A DNA stretch of 64,000 nucleotides from Diospyros lotus (Eukaryota; Streptophyta; Magnoliopsida; Ericales; Ebenaceae): positions 20,059,310-20,123,309 of the forward strand of contig NC_068352.1 of assembly GCF_014633365.1 (NCBI RefSeq), written 5' to 3'. The translations under genes were made by a program, and so were the position numbers. Shown piece by piece: positions 22,318-34,547 of this stretch. Under the pieces are notes generated by a model. That model saw only the letters and a list, made by a program, of their open reading frames with translations, was not told where the DNA came from and did no database searches. Position 1 is the stretch's first letter, and every line of letters begins with the position of its first letter.

Positions 22318-22885
22318 AGTGAACTGTCCAGGCCCAATCTTGGCCCTTTCTGTCTAGGCCCAATCTCAGCCCCTTCCCTCGGGCCTAATCTCGACCCCTT
22401 CCCTCAGGCCTAATCTTGGCCCTTTCCCTCAGGACCGACCTCGGCCCAATCTGATCTACATTTTTGGACCCAGCTTTGGCCCAATGCCTGCCTGCCACGA
22501 CATCATTGCAAACCCACTGGATATCCGCACATTCGTCTCAGATCCAATCCTCATTAATGACAGATCCTATCCACATTAATAAAGGTCCCGTCGCCACCAT
22601 GTTACCACCTGGGAACCACCACTGGCGCCGGATAGCCAGTCCAATCAACTGCAAGCGCACGTTTCATGCATGCAGGAGGATATCTTCTCCTTCTATATCA
22701 AGCAGCTCTCTTTAGAGCTAAGGTATGTTCTCTCCTCTGACCTACTGATACACTACCACATCTTACTCTCTTACTCACTCGATCGTCGGAGTCCTTGCAA
22801 GTGCCAACCGCCCCCCGGACGGACTCGTCACCGGAGCCCGCGCCCTGCCTCCGATCGTCCCCTTATTTTTGGTCAAGAATGAACA
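22318..22885 (+). repeat. 5' LTR of the gypsy element
   Basis: Begins AGTGAACTGTCCAGGCCC (the first T of TG appears changed to A when compared with the right LTR) and ends AGAATGAACA. It shares repeated CAGGCCCAATCTTGGCCC words, CTGGCGCCGGATAGCCAGTC (near 22629-22645) and GTCGGAGTCCTTGCAAGTGC with the right LTR. Confidence 0.85.
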
Positions 22886-23249
22886 TCTGGCGCCCACTGT
22901 GGGGCCCAATAAAACTTACCTACCCTATAAGCTCACCAAAGCCTTTCGAACCGATCTCTTCGTAACCACACCATGGTGCGAACCAGAAACGCCCTCGCCC
23001 AGGAGCCAAACAACCTTGGTCACTCTCTATAGAATCCAGCTATCATAGAAGTCATACTCCAGACAGTCAAGCGGCTTCACAATCAAATGGACGAATTAAC
23101 GCACAACTAGCAGCCTAACCAACCCAACAAACGAGCTGACTGCGATGTCGAGGGTAGTCGTCAGCAACATCATCGGCTACTCACACTCTAGCTCCATCAG
23201 CTTCCACGTCACTGTACTCTCATAGCCACCCCTTCTTCAAGTTCATCAT

Positions 23250-24930
23250 GACAGTCCATTTTCCCGATGATTTTCGCCCTCCCTGTGCCTTAGAACCCTA
23301 CAATGGCACCACAGACCCCTAGGATCACCTTACCACCTTCAGCGCTGCCATGTTGATGATAAGCGAAAGTTTAGACTCGATCATGTGTCGAACCTTTCCA
23401 GCACACTGAGAAAGTCGGCCATGTTATGGTTCTCGTCCTTGGAGCCAAATTCTGTCCACGACTTCTCCGAGTTAGCCACCCACTTCCTTACTCACTTCTC
23501 CACTAGCCGAGCTCATCGTCGGACCTCGACCAGTTTTATCAACCTGAAACAGGGTGAACGCGAGCTGTTACGGGCGTTCATGAATAGGTTCTCAAGGAGC
23601 CCTTAAGATCAAAGATCTCAACCCCACAGTATCCCTACATGCCATTTCGAATGGGTTGAGAGCGGGTCCCTTTGCCGATTTACTGGCTCGAAAGCCCCCA
23701 GCTACCCTGGCCGACCTTAGGACATGGTCAGCAGGATACATCAACATGGAAGAAACCTCAGTCGCTCGACACGCGAAGGTTGAATCGCAAGTACAACCAC
23801 AACCGACCCCCCAATTAGGGCCCTCTCCCTGGCATCAACACGGCCACAGGAGGGACCCCCACCGAAACCAGGAAGGTCGGGATCACAACAAAGGGCGAAG
23901 GGAACCACCTCGAGCCTTTGAACAACCTCGGTTGCGTTATGACGCTTACACTTCCCTCACGACAAGACGGGACCGAATTTTTCGAGAAGTTTACAATACC
24001 AGGGTCATCCCTCTCCAGGATATCAACGAGCAATGACCCCCTCGTGGCAACACCGACACCAGCAAACGATGTGATTACCACCGCATGTTCGGACACACAA
24101 CCAAAAAATGCGCTGCCCTGAAGGACCAGATAGAGCAACTTGTTAGGAAGAGTTACCTCTGCCAGTACGTTTACCGACCCGACTAGAGGCGATGCCCCCA
24201 GGGTAACCCAGAAAGGCAAAGGAGCTACAGCCCTCAGAGGCGACACCAAGCATGCGATAGACAAAACGCTGGACCACCTCTAGGAAACCAGGTAACCGGG
24301 GTTATTGACACCATTTTTGGAGGCTTCGCAGGCGGATGAGAGTTCATCTTGGCTAGAAAGCGACATCTCCAAGTGGTAATGACAATAGGTAGCACCAAAA
24401 AAAGACCAAAGAAAATTCCCCGCCACGCTGCAATCTTCTTTATCGAGGAGAACTTTGAAGGCATTGATAAAAATCTCGACGATCCCATGGTAATATCGGT
24501 CATCGCCGCTAACTTCTTGGTGAAAAAGGTCCTCATGGATCAAGGTAGCTCGGTCAACCTATTGTACTTGTCGACCCTAAAGATGATGGGAATCCCCGAA
24601 TAAGGACTAAAACCATTCGAGGGAAACTTGATTGGTTTCTCAAGGGAGCAGGTAGGAGTCAAGGGCTACATCGACTTGCGAACTTCATTCGAAATTCCCC
24701 CAATCGTCAAGACTATATGCATCCGATACTTGGTCATCAATTTCCAAACACCATATAACGCGCTGATCGGCCGCCCTTCACTCAACAAGTTAGGCGCAAT
24801 AGTATCTACCCCTCATCTGGCCATGAAATTCTCAGTAACAGAAATCGAGGTCGAAACCATTCACGCCGACCAAAAAGAAGCCCGGCAATGCTACCACTAC
24901 AATCTTAGGATCTGAAGCCCAGGGCCCTGT
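23250..24930 (+). pseudogene. gypsy gag-protease remnant
   Basis: The frames are broken by stops and shifts. A gag core (LRKSAMLWFSSLEPNSV, FINLKQGERELLRAFMNRF) lies near 23400-23600 with further gag text to 23760. A CX2HX4HX4C zinc knuckle (CDYHRMFGHTTKKC) is encoded at 24070-24111; the His in place of the second Cys is a variant seen in Tat-lineage gag. An aspartic-protease-like motif (VLMDQGSSVNLLY) follows near 24525-24565, and TPYNALIGRPSLNKLGA near 24745-24795 is the usual second protease block. Gln replaces the usual Thr/Ser after the catalytic Asp, consistent with decay. Confidence 0.75.
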
Positions 24931-26989
24931 AAGGACGGCAAGGGAAGAGGTAATCCTAGGGACAATTACCAAATGGCAAGAACAAATGGCCAGACCTTGC
25001 ACTCCGGTGTACACATGATAGAATTGGAAGAACAAGACCAATTAGCAAACGACTAACGTGCATAACCCCATCCTGAAGAGCCAGACTCTCGCTCAGAACA
25101 AGTCACATGTGACACGAGCGGCGCACTAGGACCAATGTTAGTAGCAGAGGCTGCCACCTAGCTGAGCCCGTGGCATGAAAAAGTAGGGGAAAACCTTAAC
25201 CAAACAACCATGCTCTTTGAGAATCATCGTTACACTATTCCTAGTTAAATAAAGATGGTTGACTTTTTACTTGCTACTTGTCATCACTTCAAGCGAAAGC
25301 ACGAACTTTCCTTCAAATGCTCCCTAGTAAGTCCAGGTATAAGCTCACATTCCCTCCATCGTCTTAAGGATGCTTTAGCTAGCCCCGCTCGGATGATTAA
25401 ATGCAGAAATAAGTCATCTGCAACGTCGATATACTCGGAGCCACTATCGAAGTAGGCCAAAATAAAAAAGGTATGCCTAAAAACTCCACATTTTACAAAT
25501 AGTACGCATCAGACAGGCGCACAAGACCTCGAGCCAGACTCGATTTTCCTTTGAGTCGTGCTAGGGATCCAGACTGACATGGCCAGTCCGCCTCGAGCAG
25601 ACCTCGGGCACAACCCCGTCATTGTTCTAGGCGCCTTGAGCCCGCCTCAACCCCATCGAGCCATGCCTTGTATCAGACATGTGCACATGCCCCACGCGGA
25701 CCTTGGGACTCAGACAGCTAGAAACACCGGATCCTGAGTTCGATCCCAGGAAACCTTACATCAGGACACAACACAAAACAAGGTACCTAGAAAAACTTAC
25801 GTTTTCATTATGAACAATTTACATCTGATTGCAAGCCTCACGCCTATAACAGTTCTACGTTACACTCGCCTACCATACTATAATTGTTGGATGATACAAA
25901 TGCTTGGAACTTTAACGAAGGACAAACAAACTGCTAAAGCACAGTTAAGCAGCGGTCGCACTCTTCAAGATTATCAGTAATCGCCTTACTTCTAAATCAC
26001 CTAAAAAGGGTCGGACACCTTTTTGTACTTCCTGACATCCTGCCCTCCAAAGGGTCGGATTCTGCTAGCATGACCGCTGCTCCTAATGAAAATTCGGAGC
26101 GACCCACTGCCTAGGCAGTCCCGACATTTCCAAGTTTCGACCTTGGAGCAGGTAGATGATCCCCAACCACAACCAGATAATATCAACGTTAGTGGCCCAA
26201 GCCCTCGGATAACGACACACAACATTTCGCCAGAAGTAAATTCCAAAAAAGCCACATCACCCCTTTTAGACATGCCATGTCTCACCCATCCTAGTACTGC
26301 CCTCATCTCAATGCACTCAAACACGGACCTCTTTGCCTCTGCCATACCACTTAGAAAAATACCTTCCCCAAGGCCACCAACAGAAATGCCCTACTCAGAC
26401 AACAAGCTCCCGCTGTAAAACACCGACCACATCTCTTTAGCCTCTCAGAACAAAGACGCAAGCAACATAGATAGCATGGAGCGAAACCATTTTCCCTTTT
26501 ATAAACGTAATCGCCCAACGGTCGAAAGCCCCTCACCGTCTCCTAGGCATTGAATATGGTCAGGCTTCGAAAAACTGCGCCATCAAGGTTGCCATAATCT
26601 TACCTCGAAAAATGCAACACCAAATCCTGTCCTGGCCAATTAACCCCTCCCGTGTATTAGCAACACGCCTGGAAGACGAAGCGCTTTGTCCCCATAATAC
26701 ATTTGGTGCTAAAAACCCGTGTCATCTATAATCTCGAAGCCTGTGCTGCGTGCGCGACATTAAATCTCCCAACCCCTCCGCCAGACGCAAACCTGGCACC
26801 TCGAGTCCTAGGATCAAACACTAACCCAATCAAGATCCACCACATCCGCAATCAAGCAATAAAAAAAAAAGGAGGGGAGGGGGTCGCGATAAGTCCAAAG
26901 TCACGATGCTCCATGCCAAACAAAGGTTACTTTGCGAAAAGGAAAATATGATAATTCCAACGATAACAAAAATTACGATACTGCGAAAT

Positions 26990-27690
26990 CGGATAAAATC
27001 GAGAAAACATCAAATGCCTACGCGATTACAGTCAGAAGAAGTAGTATATTAGCCCAACTTAGCCAAGGGCTCAGCATCGTCGGCAACACCTTCTCTAGCT
27101 CAGCCCACCGCGGGAATCTCCCTTGAAGCCTTGACCTGCGCCCCTTCGGTTGGGTCCACAAGACGGCCGCCCTCAACCCTCATGTATGACCTACAAGGTT
27201 GTAGGTCCAGGCTGGGGAACAAAGTCCACACGTGTAGAAGAGCTTCCTCGTAACCCTCCAGATACTCATTCGCAACATCCAACACTAGAGTCATGCCAGC
27301 CTCCGCCATCGATTGGGTAGCCCCGAGTGCCACCCACAAACGGGCGACCTCATCATTGAATCACGAAGTGAGGCCCTGGCATCCTCACGATGGCGGACAA
27401 GACCGCCCATGACCTTGCGGCAACGAGTCTGCGACGCCTCTGACTCCTCTAGTTACTAACGCAAGTCAGCCGTCTCCTTAGCCATCATTTTTCTCGCCTC
27501 GCCCTCCGCCGCCTTTTGGATACACTCCACCTCCTCTCGGTGCGATCGCTTAAGGGCAACGACCTCTGAGCGAAATCCAAGCTCCACTGCCTGGTACTCC
27601 ACTAAAACCCCTAGGACCCGGTCCTCCACTCGATGGTATGCTGCCTGACGGTCCTCGGAGGCAGGGGACACACCCATAGATGGCACCCCA
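26990..27690 (-). pseudogene. Antisense frame in the gypsy 3' half, coiled-coil-like
   Basis: On the minus strand two consecutive open pieces (27456-27686 and 27100-27339) read as one broken protein: a charged, heptad-like part (EVVALKRSHREEVECIQKAA) followed, after a frameshift near 27345, by DEVARLWVALGATQSMAEAG and a long helical piece. Tat-lineage elements such as Grande are known to carry an extra frame antisense to gag-pol between pol and the 3' LTR; I infer this is its relic. Function is unknown. Confidence 0.45.
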
Positions 27691-28726
27691 GGGAAAGCCT
27701 CAGCCCCCCCGGTGCCCCTCTGATGCTTCCTAGCCTGTGGTCGCTCCTCATCATGAGTAGTCAGGAGAGCGGGCTCGGTAGTAGAGGATGTCAGGCCAGC
27801 GATCGGGATAGTGGCGCCTCCTCCAACCTCACCGCTAACATTCCCCTGATGACCGGTAGGGCTAACATTTGAAATCTTTCTAATTAAAGCAAGGAATCAC
27901 CTCTATCTATGAGAAAGGTTGGAAGAGCAGCACGCCTTTGGGAAGGAAATAGTGAGAGCGCAGAAACAAGGATGCGTACCTTCTAAAGTTGTTTCACACG
28001 TTGCATTCAAAAGCAAAATGCCACCATACATCTAAACAGAGCGTTAGGGGGCCACGCCACCTGTCACACGCCCATCACACATTCAAAATTCCCAAGGAAA
28101 TCAAAGGCCATTGTACACACCTACGACAGCACCCACCCTACATCCCAAAGCCCCGCGCGGTATACACCTCAAGGGAACATCTCGCCGCCAGGTTCGGCCC
28201 CTACTCTACAAGGATTGAAGCACAGGTCATAAGTTAAAACCATTGGAAAAGATTTGCAGAAGAGAGCATAACTGTTCCTTCCCCACTCGGACAATGTACA
28301 TAAGCAGGAACTCGACTGTACTCCGAGCGAACCCCGGCAATACGAGATCCCCCTAACACATATCCACAGTGGCCAACACCTTTCGCCTTCTTGAAGCTAC
28401 ACGTAGCATCACCTGGCTGGCACCTGTCACACATCTAAGGGATTACTAGTCGCAGTCCAAATAACACCCCCACCTTTCGAAAAAAATGCCCTTGAGTCTC
28501 GAGGCCATAGAGAATCTGGCTCATAGAGAATATTCCCCCGCTTACTCGTCTAGGGCCGACCTCAAAATGGCCCAGAGTCATCACCCCAGCAAAAACAAAA
28601 TCGGCTCAACCAACCACCTGGGCACCTTCTAATCCAACTCTCCAAACTGTTGAGCACAGTAAAAATCGCTCAGGCTACCATTTTCTAGCTCGAATGCTTG
28701 ACACTTAAGCATCCGACCTGGGGGGC

Positions 28727-29319
28727 TGTGGACCGTTCAAGCCCAATCTTAGCCCTTTCCATCCAAGCCCAATCCCAACCCCTTCCCTCAGGCCCAATCT
28801 CGACCCCTTCTATCCATGCCCAATCTTGGCCCCTTCCCTCAGGCCCAATCTTGACCCTTTCCCTCAAGACTGACCTTGGCCCAATCTGATCTACCTTCTA
28901 GACCCAGTTTTGGCCCAACGCCAACCTGCCACGGCATCATTGCAAACCCACTAGATATCCGTATAGCCGTCCCATATCCCATCCTCATTAATGGCAGATT
29001 CCATCCACATTAATGAGGGTCCTGCCCCTACTATGCTACCACTTGGGAACCACCACTGGCGCCGGATAGCCAGTCCCATTAACTGCAAGCGCACGTCTCA
29101 TGCATGCAGAAAGACATCTCCTCCTCCTATATCAACTAGCTCTCTTCAGAGCCAAGGTATGTTCTTTTCTTTGACCTACTGATACACTGCCTCATCTTAC
29201 TTTCTTACTCACGTGATCGTCGGAGTTCTTGCAGGTGCCAGCCGCCCCCCGGATGGACCTGTCGTTGGAGCCCGCGCCCCGCCTCCGATCGTCCCCCTAT
29301 TTTTGGTCAGGAAGGAACA
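28727..29319 (+). repeat. 3' LTR of the gypsy element
   Basis: Begins TGTGGACCGTTCAAGCCC and ends AGGAAGGAACA. It aligns with the left LTR along its length, with scattered transitions and a length difference of about 25 bp, indicating an old insertion. Confidence 0.85.
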
Positions 29320-29648
29320 AGAAACATTTAAGATGTTTGTCTTTTTTAACATGTTTGCTAAACTTATCTGGTGGTCCTTGAAAAAGAAATCACGTAACTT
29401 CTTATACTAATTTTTTCAGATATGTTTATCTCTCTTATCTTTTCAAAATAAGCATATCTTGGTCTTACAGATAAGAAAAAAATAACACTTGTGTCATCTA
29501 ATGTATTTCAAAAAATTTAACAAACAGTTTGATAAAAATTTTGAAATGTTTTCCAGTCTTATCTTAATCATTTTATATCTTGATCCGAAAAGTATTCTAC
29601 TCTTATTTTGATATTCTTATTTTACTTATTTTAACAAACGCTACCTAA

Positions 29649-30141
29649 AGGGCACAAGACAAGTCTAGGTCTCTCAAAGGTTAAAAGTCTTATTTAATGA
29701 AATATATTCAAATAATCCTTACGCCCATATTTCTCAATTGTGAATTTTCATAGTTCGTTAATTTTATGAGGTTAATTAAAAATCCATTTACATCCCTAGA
29801 TAAGTCTTTATTATGTTAAAAATGATTTAAATAAGTTTTAAAATGTTAAAAATGGTTTAGATAAGTTTCTCAAATGGTTTAAAAGTTAAAAGTAATCTCA
29901 TGTTGGCCATGTGCAAATAGAAAAATGCATTTCAAATTGCATTAAATAAGTTTTATTTTTTAAGAAAAGTAGAAAATGATATTCAATTTGGAATTCAGCT
30001 AATAATGTTTCATACCCTCAAAATCACTTATTTACTTAATTAATAAAATATATATGATATATAGAATAGATCATATTTTTTATATTTTTCTATATTTAAT
30101 AGAATAGATATTATATACAATATACCTATAAAGAAAGAGTA
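29649..30141. other. Intergenic, nothing recognised
   Basis: AT-rich DNA between the MITE copy D and the hAT-like element; no gene or repeat end supported. Confidence 0.35.
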
Positions 30142-30149
30142 TGGGAGTG

Positions 30150-30433
30150 CAGTGGCGGAGCCAGCGGGTGGGGGGGGGGGGGGGGGGGGGGGGGGGCGGT
30201 CCCCCAATTTTTTTAAAAAGTAGATTTTGAATATTAAAAAATAATATATTTTTATTATAAGCCCCCAACCCAACTCCCCCTGTCCTCCTCCTTTTCTTTC
30301 TTAAATTCTGTTAAAATTCTAGTTCCACCCTGACTTTTGTGGTTAGAAAAAAAAAATTCTATTGATAAAGTCAACAATTGAAAAAAAAAAAAATTTGAAG
30401 TCTCCAGTTAAAAAAATCCTAACTCTGCCCCTG
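30150..30433. mobile_element. hAT-like MITE with a 27-G run
   Basis: The left end CAGTGGCGGAGCCAG and the right end CTAACTCTGCCCCTG pair as imperfect inverted repeats. The flanks TGGGAGTG (30142-30149) and TTGGAGTG (30434-30441) are an 8-bp duplication with one mismatch, as expected for hAT elements. An uninterrupted run of 27 G lies at 30170-30196. Confidence 0.72.
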
Positions 30434-30631
30434 TTGGAGTGGGGTGGGGTAGGGATACTAAATATCATCCAGGTTCCGACCTAATCCCTGTCAAATAGCT
30501 TTTGACCCTGCCCAATGAGGGCTAAGCGAGACCCAACAAGTTTGTGTAATTTGCTAGCACCAATTGCTCCTTCCTTTTCTGTTTTGGATTTGGGAATGTT
30601 CCACTTCTTGTAAAGTCAAAAGTTACATTAC

Positions 30632-30893
30632 TGCCTTCTTAGCATAGTTTCGTAAAGGAAGAATCTCTTGAGGTGATTCTTTTTTTACCTTCAAATTCAG
30701 TGTTCGAATTCTGGATAGGAGAAAAAATTTAGCGGTCAGAAGTGATTTTAAAAATTAAAAAATGCATATCGTCTTCACGTTTATGGTTGTGTTAGGAATC
30801 GAAACTAGATGTTAGGTTCTCTAATTTACATCTTTTATTGATATCGTGAAACTGAATAGCGGGAAACACATATGATGGTGTGTTAAAAAAAAT
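30632..30893 (+). mobile_element. SINE copy B
   Basis: Same order as copies A and C: AAAGGAAGAATCTCTTGAGGTG, a box-B-like GTGTTCGAATTCTGG near 30700, GAATCGAAACTAG, a tail TATGATGGTGTG and an A-rich end at about 30893. No flanking duplication was identified, so the limits are approximate. Confidence 0.65.
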
Positions 30894-31087
30894 ATTTATA
30901 TTTGTTCTTAAAAAAATAATAATTAAGAATTCACAAGTATTGGGTGCTTGAGAAACATCAAGAGAGTAGCTTTTAATAGCTTGTTAGTCACTAGGTGTTG
31001 GATCACATGATCCAATCCGTCCCTGTGAGTAAACTTTCATGGAGTTATATCGCATTATTGCCACGTCAATCTAAAGAATTTCTTTGA

Positions 31088-32431
31088 TATTACAGTAAAT
31101 ATATATGTATATATATAATTAAGTTCACACAAGAATTTATTTAAATTTCTTATGGATAAAAGTGAATTTATTTGTGCCTTTCAAAAATCTTTTTCCTAGT
31201 TTCTTATTGACACAAATCAACGCGTTTAATTTTTAATGTCCTCATGCAAAAAGAGCGAAAACATATGAATCGTAAATTTTCATGTGTATGTATCTCTATA
31301 AATCAATCACTACGATTTGGGATTTTAGAAATGATTTTCTTTATTTTTTAAAAGAAAGTGAAGTGTTAAATTGATCATTGAACTTTAAAATGAGTCAAAT
31401 AAGCTACTGATCTTTTATAAATGATACCATGTTAACTAATCGTTGATTGGGTCTAATAACAATTAAACGAAAAATCAAGAAAGATTAAAACAAATTTATA
31501 AAAGAAAGAAAAAAGAATCTTGACCCAATGATTTTGGTGAATCACGAACCAAAGGTATAAACACCACTCCCAATAATGGGATGATAAGGTAAAAGATAAA
31601 TTGGATTTAATTGCTATAAACATTATATGATAAGATTTGAAAGTTCTTAAAAATTTCAAGAGAAAAACTCTCAAGAAGACTAATATGTTGCTGATGTAGG
31701 CCCCACAGGGAGGGGGAATTGCATGGGTTGGGGTGACGCGAGGGAGGAAGGGGGGTGTGGGTGCAAACGAGGTGGGGCGACGCATGCAGTAGGGGGTGGT
31801 GTGTGTGGGGCCCACATCAAGCAATATATTAATTTCCAAGTTCTCAAATTTGCCTTCAAAATTCCTATCCCTTTCTTTACACATGAATGTAGCCTTTATA
31901 GCCAACATAATCCTAAACCTAATTGCCAAACAAATGGGCTTTAATTAAAACAAGGATGAACTTAAGTTAAAATAAGGTTTTAAGTCCAAACAAGCCCAAG
32001 TTGAAATATTCTAGCCCAACCAAATACAAGGTAAATTAATAAAACTAGACATAACTAAAATAATAACTAGGGCCAACACAAGAAGCCCATATGAAAATAA
32101 AATAAGTACATATTAGGCCCATAATAATTTAGGCCCCCAAAATGCAAATGACTTGGCCTTTTTGTGTTTTGGCTCAAATGCCTTTAATCTCGCTGCACTT
32201 AGATTTGAATAATATTTTAAATATTTTGGCCCACCTACTCTTGTGATTCTCTCAAGTTATCCAATCCAAATTGCTTAGGACTCTTGGCTTATGTCTCTTT
32301 GATTAGCCCATTTAGAGCTTTTTTCATCCTTTTTGCTTTAGTCATTGTCATTGGTCCACCATGGATGTACAATGGATCAGTAGTGGTGCTTTGCCGTCTT
32401 CATGACTGTTGTCTTGATCTACATCACTACA
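31088..32431 (-). mobile_element. Candidate solo LTR, 1.34 kb, TSD TTTGA
   Basis: On the minus strand the segment starts TGTAGTGATGTAGATC and ends CTGTAATA (the expected CA end appears mutated to TA). TTTGA lies on both sides (31083-31087 and 32432-32436). A minus-strand TATA-like GCTATAAAGGC lies near 31895. There is no coding capacity. The evidence is weaker than for the other solo LTRs because one end lacks the TG/CA rule and a 5-bp match can arise by chance. Confidence 0.42.
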
Positions 32432-32436
32432 TTTGA

Positions 32437-32986
32437 TAAGAGAGATTGTGAGTTGAAAACTTATTTAAATTTTATTTTTTAAACAAAATACACAAAGAGT
32501 ATTTTTGCTTTAAAATAGAGAAGTTAATTCATTATTTGAGAGAGCGGGAGAGAGACGTGGGAGGTGAGAAGGTCATTAACTCCAAGTGTCTCTTTGTTTG
32601 GACTACTCAACTCAAGTAATCATTAATCAGCTAATTCAACAAACCAATTTTCAAAACCCTAAACTAATCACCCCCAAATATTAAAATCCCATTTGAAAAT
32701 CCTTCTCACGCAAAGTTTCCAAAATGTTTTAGTCCTTGAACAAATGGTACCTACCCAAATACAATCAATAAATAAATAGTTATTGTGAAATATACAGTAT
32801 ACTTAAAAACTTAAAAAGCTATTACTAGAGGGATTGTTGAGCAATTACTTCAACACTATTTCAGTGCATCAAAAAAATCCCTCCAGTGTGAAATTAAAGG
32901 GGTGAGGGAGAGCGTTTGACAATGTGTTGGAATGGACAATGTTTGGAGAATTTATTGGGTTCTCAAGTACTATTTGTGAAGACAAA
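32437..32986. other. Intergenic, nothing recognised
   Basis: No credible coding frame; a GA-rich patch near 32540-32570 is the only feature seen. Confidence 0.35.
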
Positions 32987-33239
32987 TGTTCATAAAACTG
33001 TGAAACTAATTCTGTTAAAACAATTAGCGATGTACCTAACTAGTCAGCTACCAAATGTTGGTTATTGAAGTTAGTTATAGCAGTTCAATCAGTAACAAAA
33101 ACAGTATAAAAAACTTAGATCTCTTCTTCTGTAATTTGTTTTTTTAGTCTTTAGTTTTTATTCTACAATGATAATGATATACAGTTCTTTTTTCTCAACT
33201 CTCTGTTCTTCTTTGAGTCATCTAATTATTTCCTTTACA
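32987..33239 (+). repeat. 5' LTR of the outer copia element
   Basis: About 250 bp, from TGTTCATAAAACTGTG to ATTTCCTTTACA next to the primer-binding site. It matches 39331-39455 plus 39961-40088 of the right LTR (for example CTTCTTTGAGTCATCTAATT in both). Confidence 0.8.
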
Positions 33240-33267
33240 TGGTATCAGAGCACAACTACAACAGGTT

Positions 33268-34447
33268 ATGGCTTCTAATCCCTCGAATGCTTCAAACTCT
33301 GAATCAAAAAACACTAGTACAAGAACAACTTCATCTGGTATGGATTTCACTACTCTGGGTTGTCAGTTTGTCGATTAAGTTGGATAAGGATAATTACATG
33401 TTCTAGAAGACTCAGATCATTCCAGTGATTAGTGCTCTTGACATGGAACATCATATATCTGATTCATATACATCTCCAGCTCAATTCATTGAAACTAGAT
33501 AGATTAGATAATAGTACAGATCTTCAGAAAAAAGTTAAATGAGTGTCTGGTTCAAAATAAGGCTGATAAATGGCTTCTTTGTTGGTTACTGTCTACAATA
33601 AGTGCAAATGTTATCACTCAAGTAACACATTGTTCTACTACTCTTCAGTTTTGGAAAGTTTTTGAACAAATTTTTCTGTAGGAATCCAATCCTAAGGTGT
33701 TACATTTGAAGAATCAACTGCAAAATCTCAAGAAAAATAACTCTTTAAGAGATTGTGGTCTTCAAATCAAATCAACTTGTGATAATCTAAAGGTAGTAGG
33801 CTACTCTATGACCTCGTATGACCAAATCCTATGTTTATTGAATGGTGTAGGGTCTCTGAATATGATTTTGTGGTTCCTTGATATCATATTTAACTAAAAC
33901 TCTTACTCTACATGAAGCTTTGTCTATGTTAATGACTCATGAACAGAGATTGGAACAACTTAATGCAGTAAGTCAAGCAAATCTTACTAGTTTATTAGCT
34001 AATATTGCTGTGAATAATCAATCTTTTGCCTGAGGACGAGGTAGAAACTCTAATAGAGGTCGTGGCCATAATTTTGGTAGAGGTTATGGCCGAGCATAGA
34101 AGAGGAAAATTATTTTGTCAAGTTTGCTCTAAACAAGGTCATTTTGCACTTTAGTGTTATTTTAGGTTTGACAGAAATTAGCATGGTGTCTCATTATCTA
34201 ATCAGTACTCAAAGAGAGAGGTTCTTATCTTCAAGGGGAGGTTTCTTATCATACTTGGTATATGGATACTGGAGCCATCAGTCATATTACTCCAGACCTG
34301 AACAAGCTTTCCATTCATTTCCTTATACTGGCACTGAACAGGTTTCTGTAGGTAACGATCATAAACATGGGATTTCACATCTTGGTAATAGTATAATACT
34401 GTCTTCTATAAAGTTGTTCAGTTACTACATTTGAACAATGTTCTACA
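33268..34447 (+). pseudogene. copia gag and protease remnant
   Basis: Starting with ATGGCTTCTAATCCCTC at 33268, the gag text is broken by several stops. A CX2CX4HX4C zinc knuckle is encoded at 34116-34157 (CQVCSKQGHFAL then a TAG stop at 34152 just before the last Cys). A protease motif MDTGA with ISHITPDLNKL lies near 34260-34300, and the frame runs toward the assembly gap. Confidence 0.75.
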
Positions 34448-34547
34448 NNNNNNNNNNNNNNNNNNNNNNNNNNNNNNNNNNNNNNNNNNNNNNNNNNNNN
34501 NNNNNNNNNNNNNNNNNNNNNNNNNNNNNNNNNNNNNNNNNNNNNNN
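34448..34547. other. Assembly gap (100 N)
   Basis: Exactly 100 N, the usual placeholder for a gap of unknown size. It falls where the outer copia element should join the low-coordinate end of the inner element, and it hides about 254 bp of the inner LTR plus the insertion junction. Confidence 0.97.

Larger units (their letters stand above)
22318..29319 (+). mobile_element. Ty3/gypsy LTR retrotransposon lacking pol (Tat-like, non-autonomous)
   Basis: Two similar LTRs (22318-22885 and 28727-29319) enclose 5.8 kb. After the left LTR comes a primer-binding site TGGCGCCCACTGTGGGGC (22888-22905); before the right LTR there is a purine tract CTGGGGGGC (28719-28727). Degenerate gag and protease lie at 23250-24930, and no reverse transcriptase, RNase H or integrase text was found in the remaining 3.8 kb, so the element cannot move by itself. 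A clean 5-bp target duplication is not visible (TGAGA left, AGAAA right). A coiled-coil-like antisense frame near 27.0-27.7 kb supports a Tat-lineage assignment. Confidence 0.85.
22269..29645. mobile_element. MITE, family 1 copy D, split by a gypsy element, TSD TAA
   Basis: GGTAGTGTTTGTTAA at 22269 and TTAACAAACGCTACC ending at 29645 are inverted ends, with TAA on both sides (22266-22268 and 29646-29648). The two outer parts (22269-22317 and 29320-29645, 375 bp together) match MITE copy A (about 373 bp) in length and, inverted, in sequence. The 3-bp TAA duplication and ends fit a PIF/Harbinger, Tourist-like MITE. Confidence 0.78.

Noticed and set aside
23815..24264. Minus-strand frame of 149 codons in the gypsy element
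   Set aside because: Antisense shadow of gag; the plus strand has the zinc knuckle and gag motifs.
30040..30273. Proline-rich frames over the C/G run
   Set aside because: Poly-Pro is only the translation of the 27-base homopolymer.
31453..31929. Minus-strand frame of 158 codons
   Set aside because: No domain or codon pattern; lies in a candidate LTR and includes G-rich low-complexity DNA.
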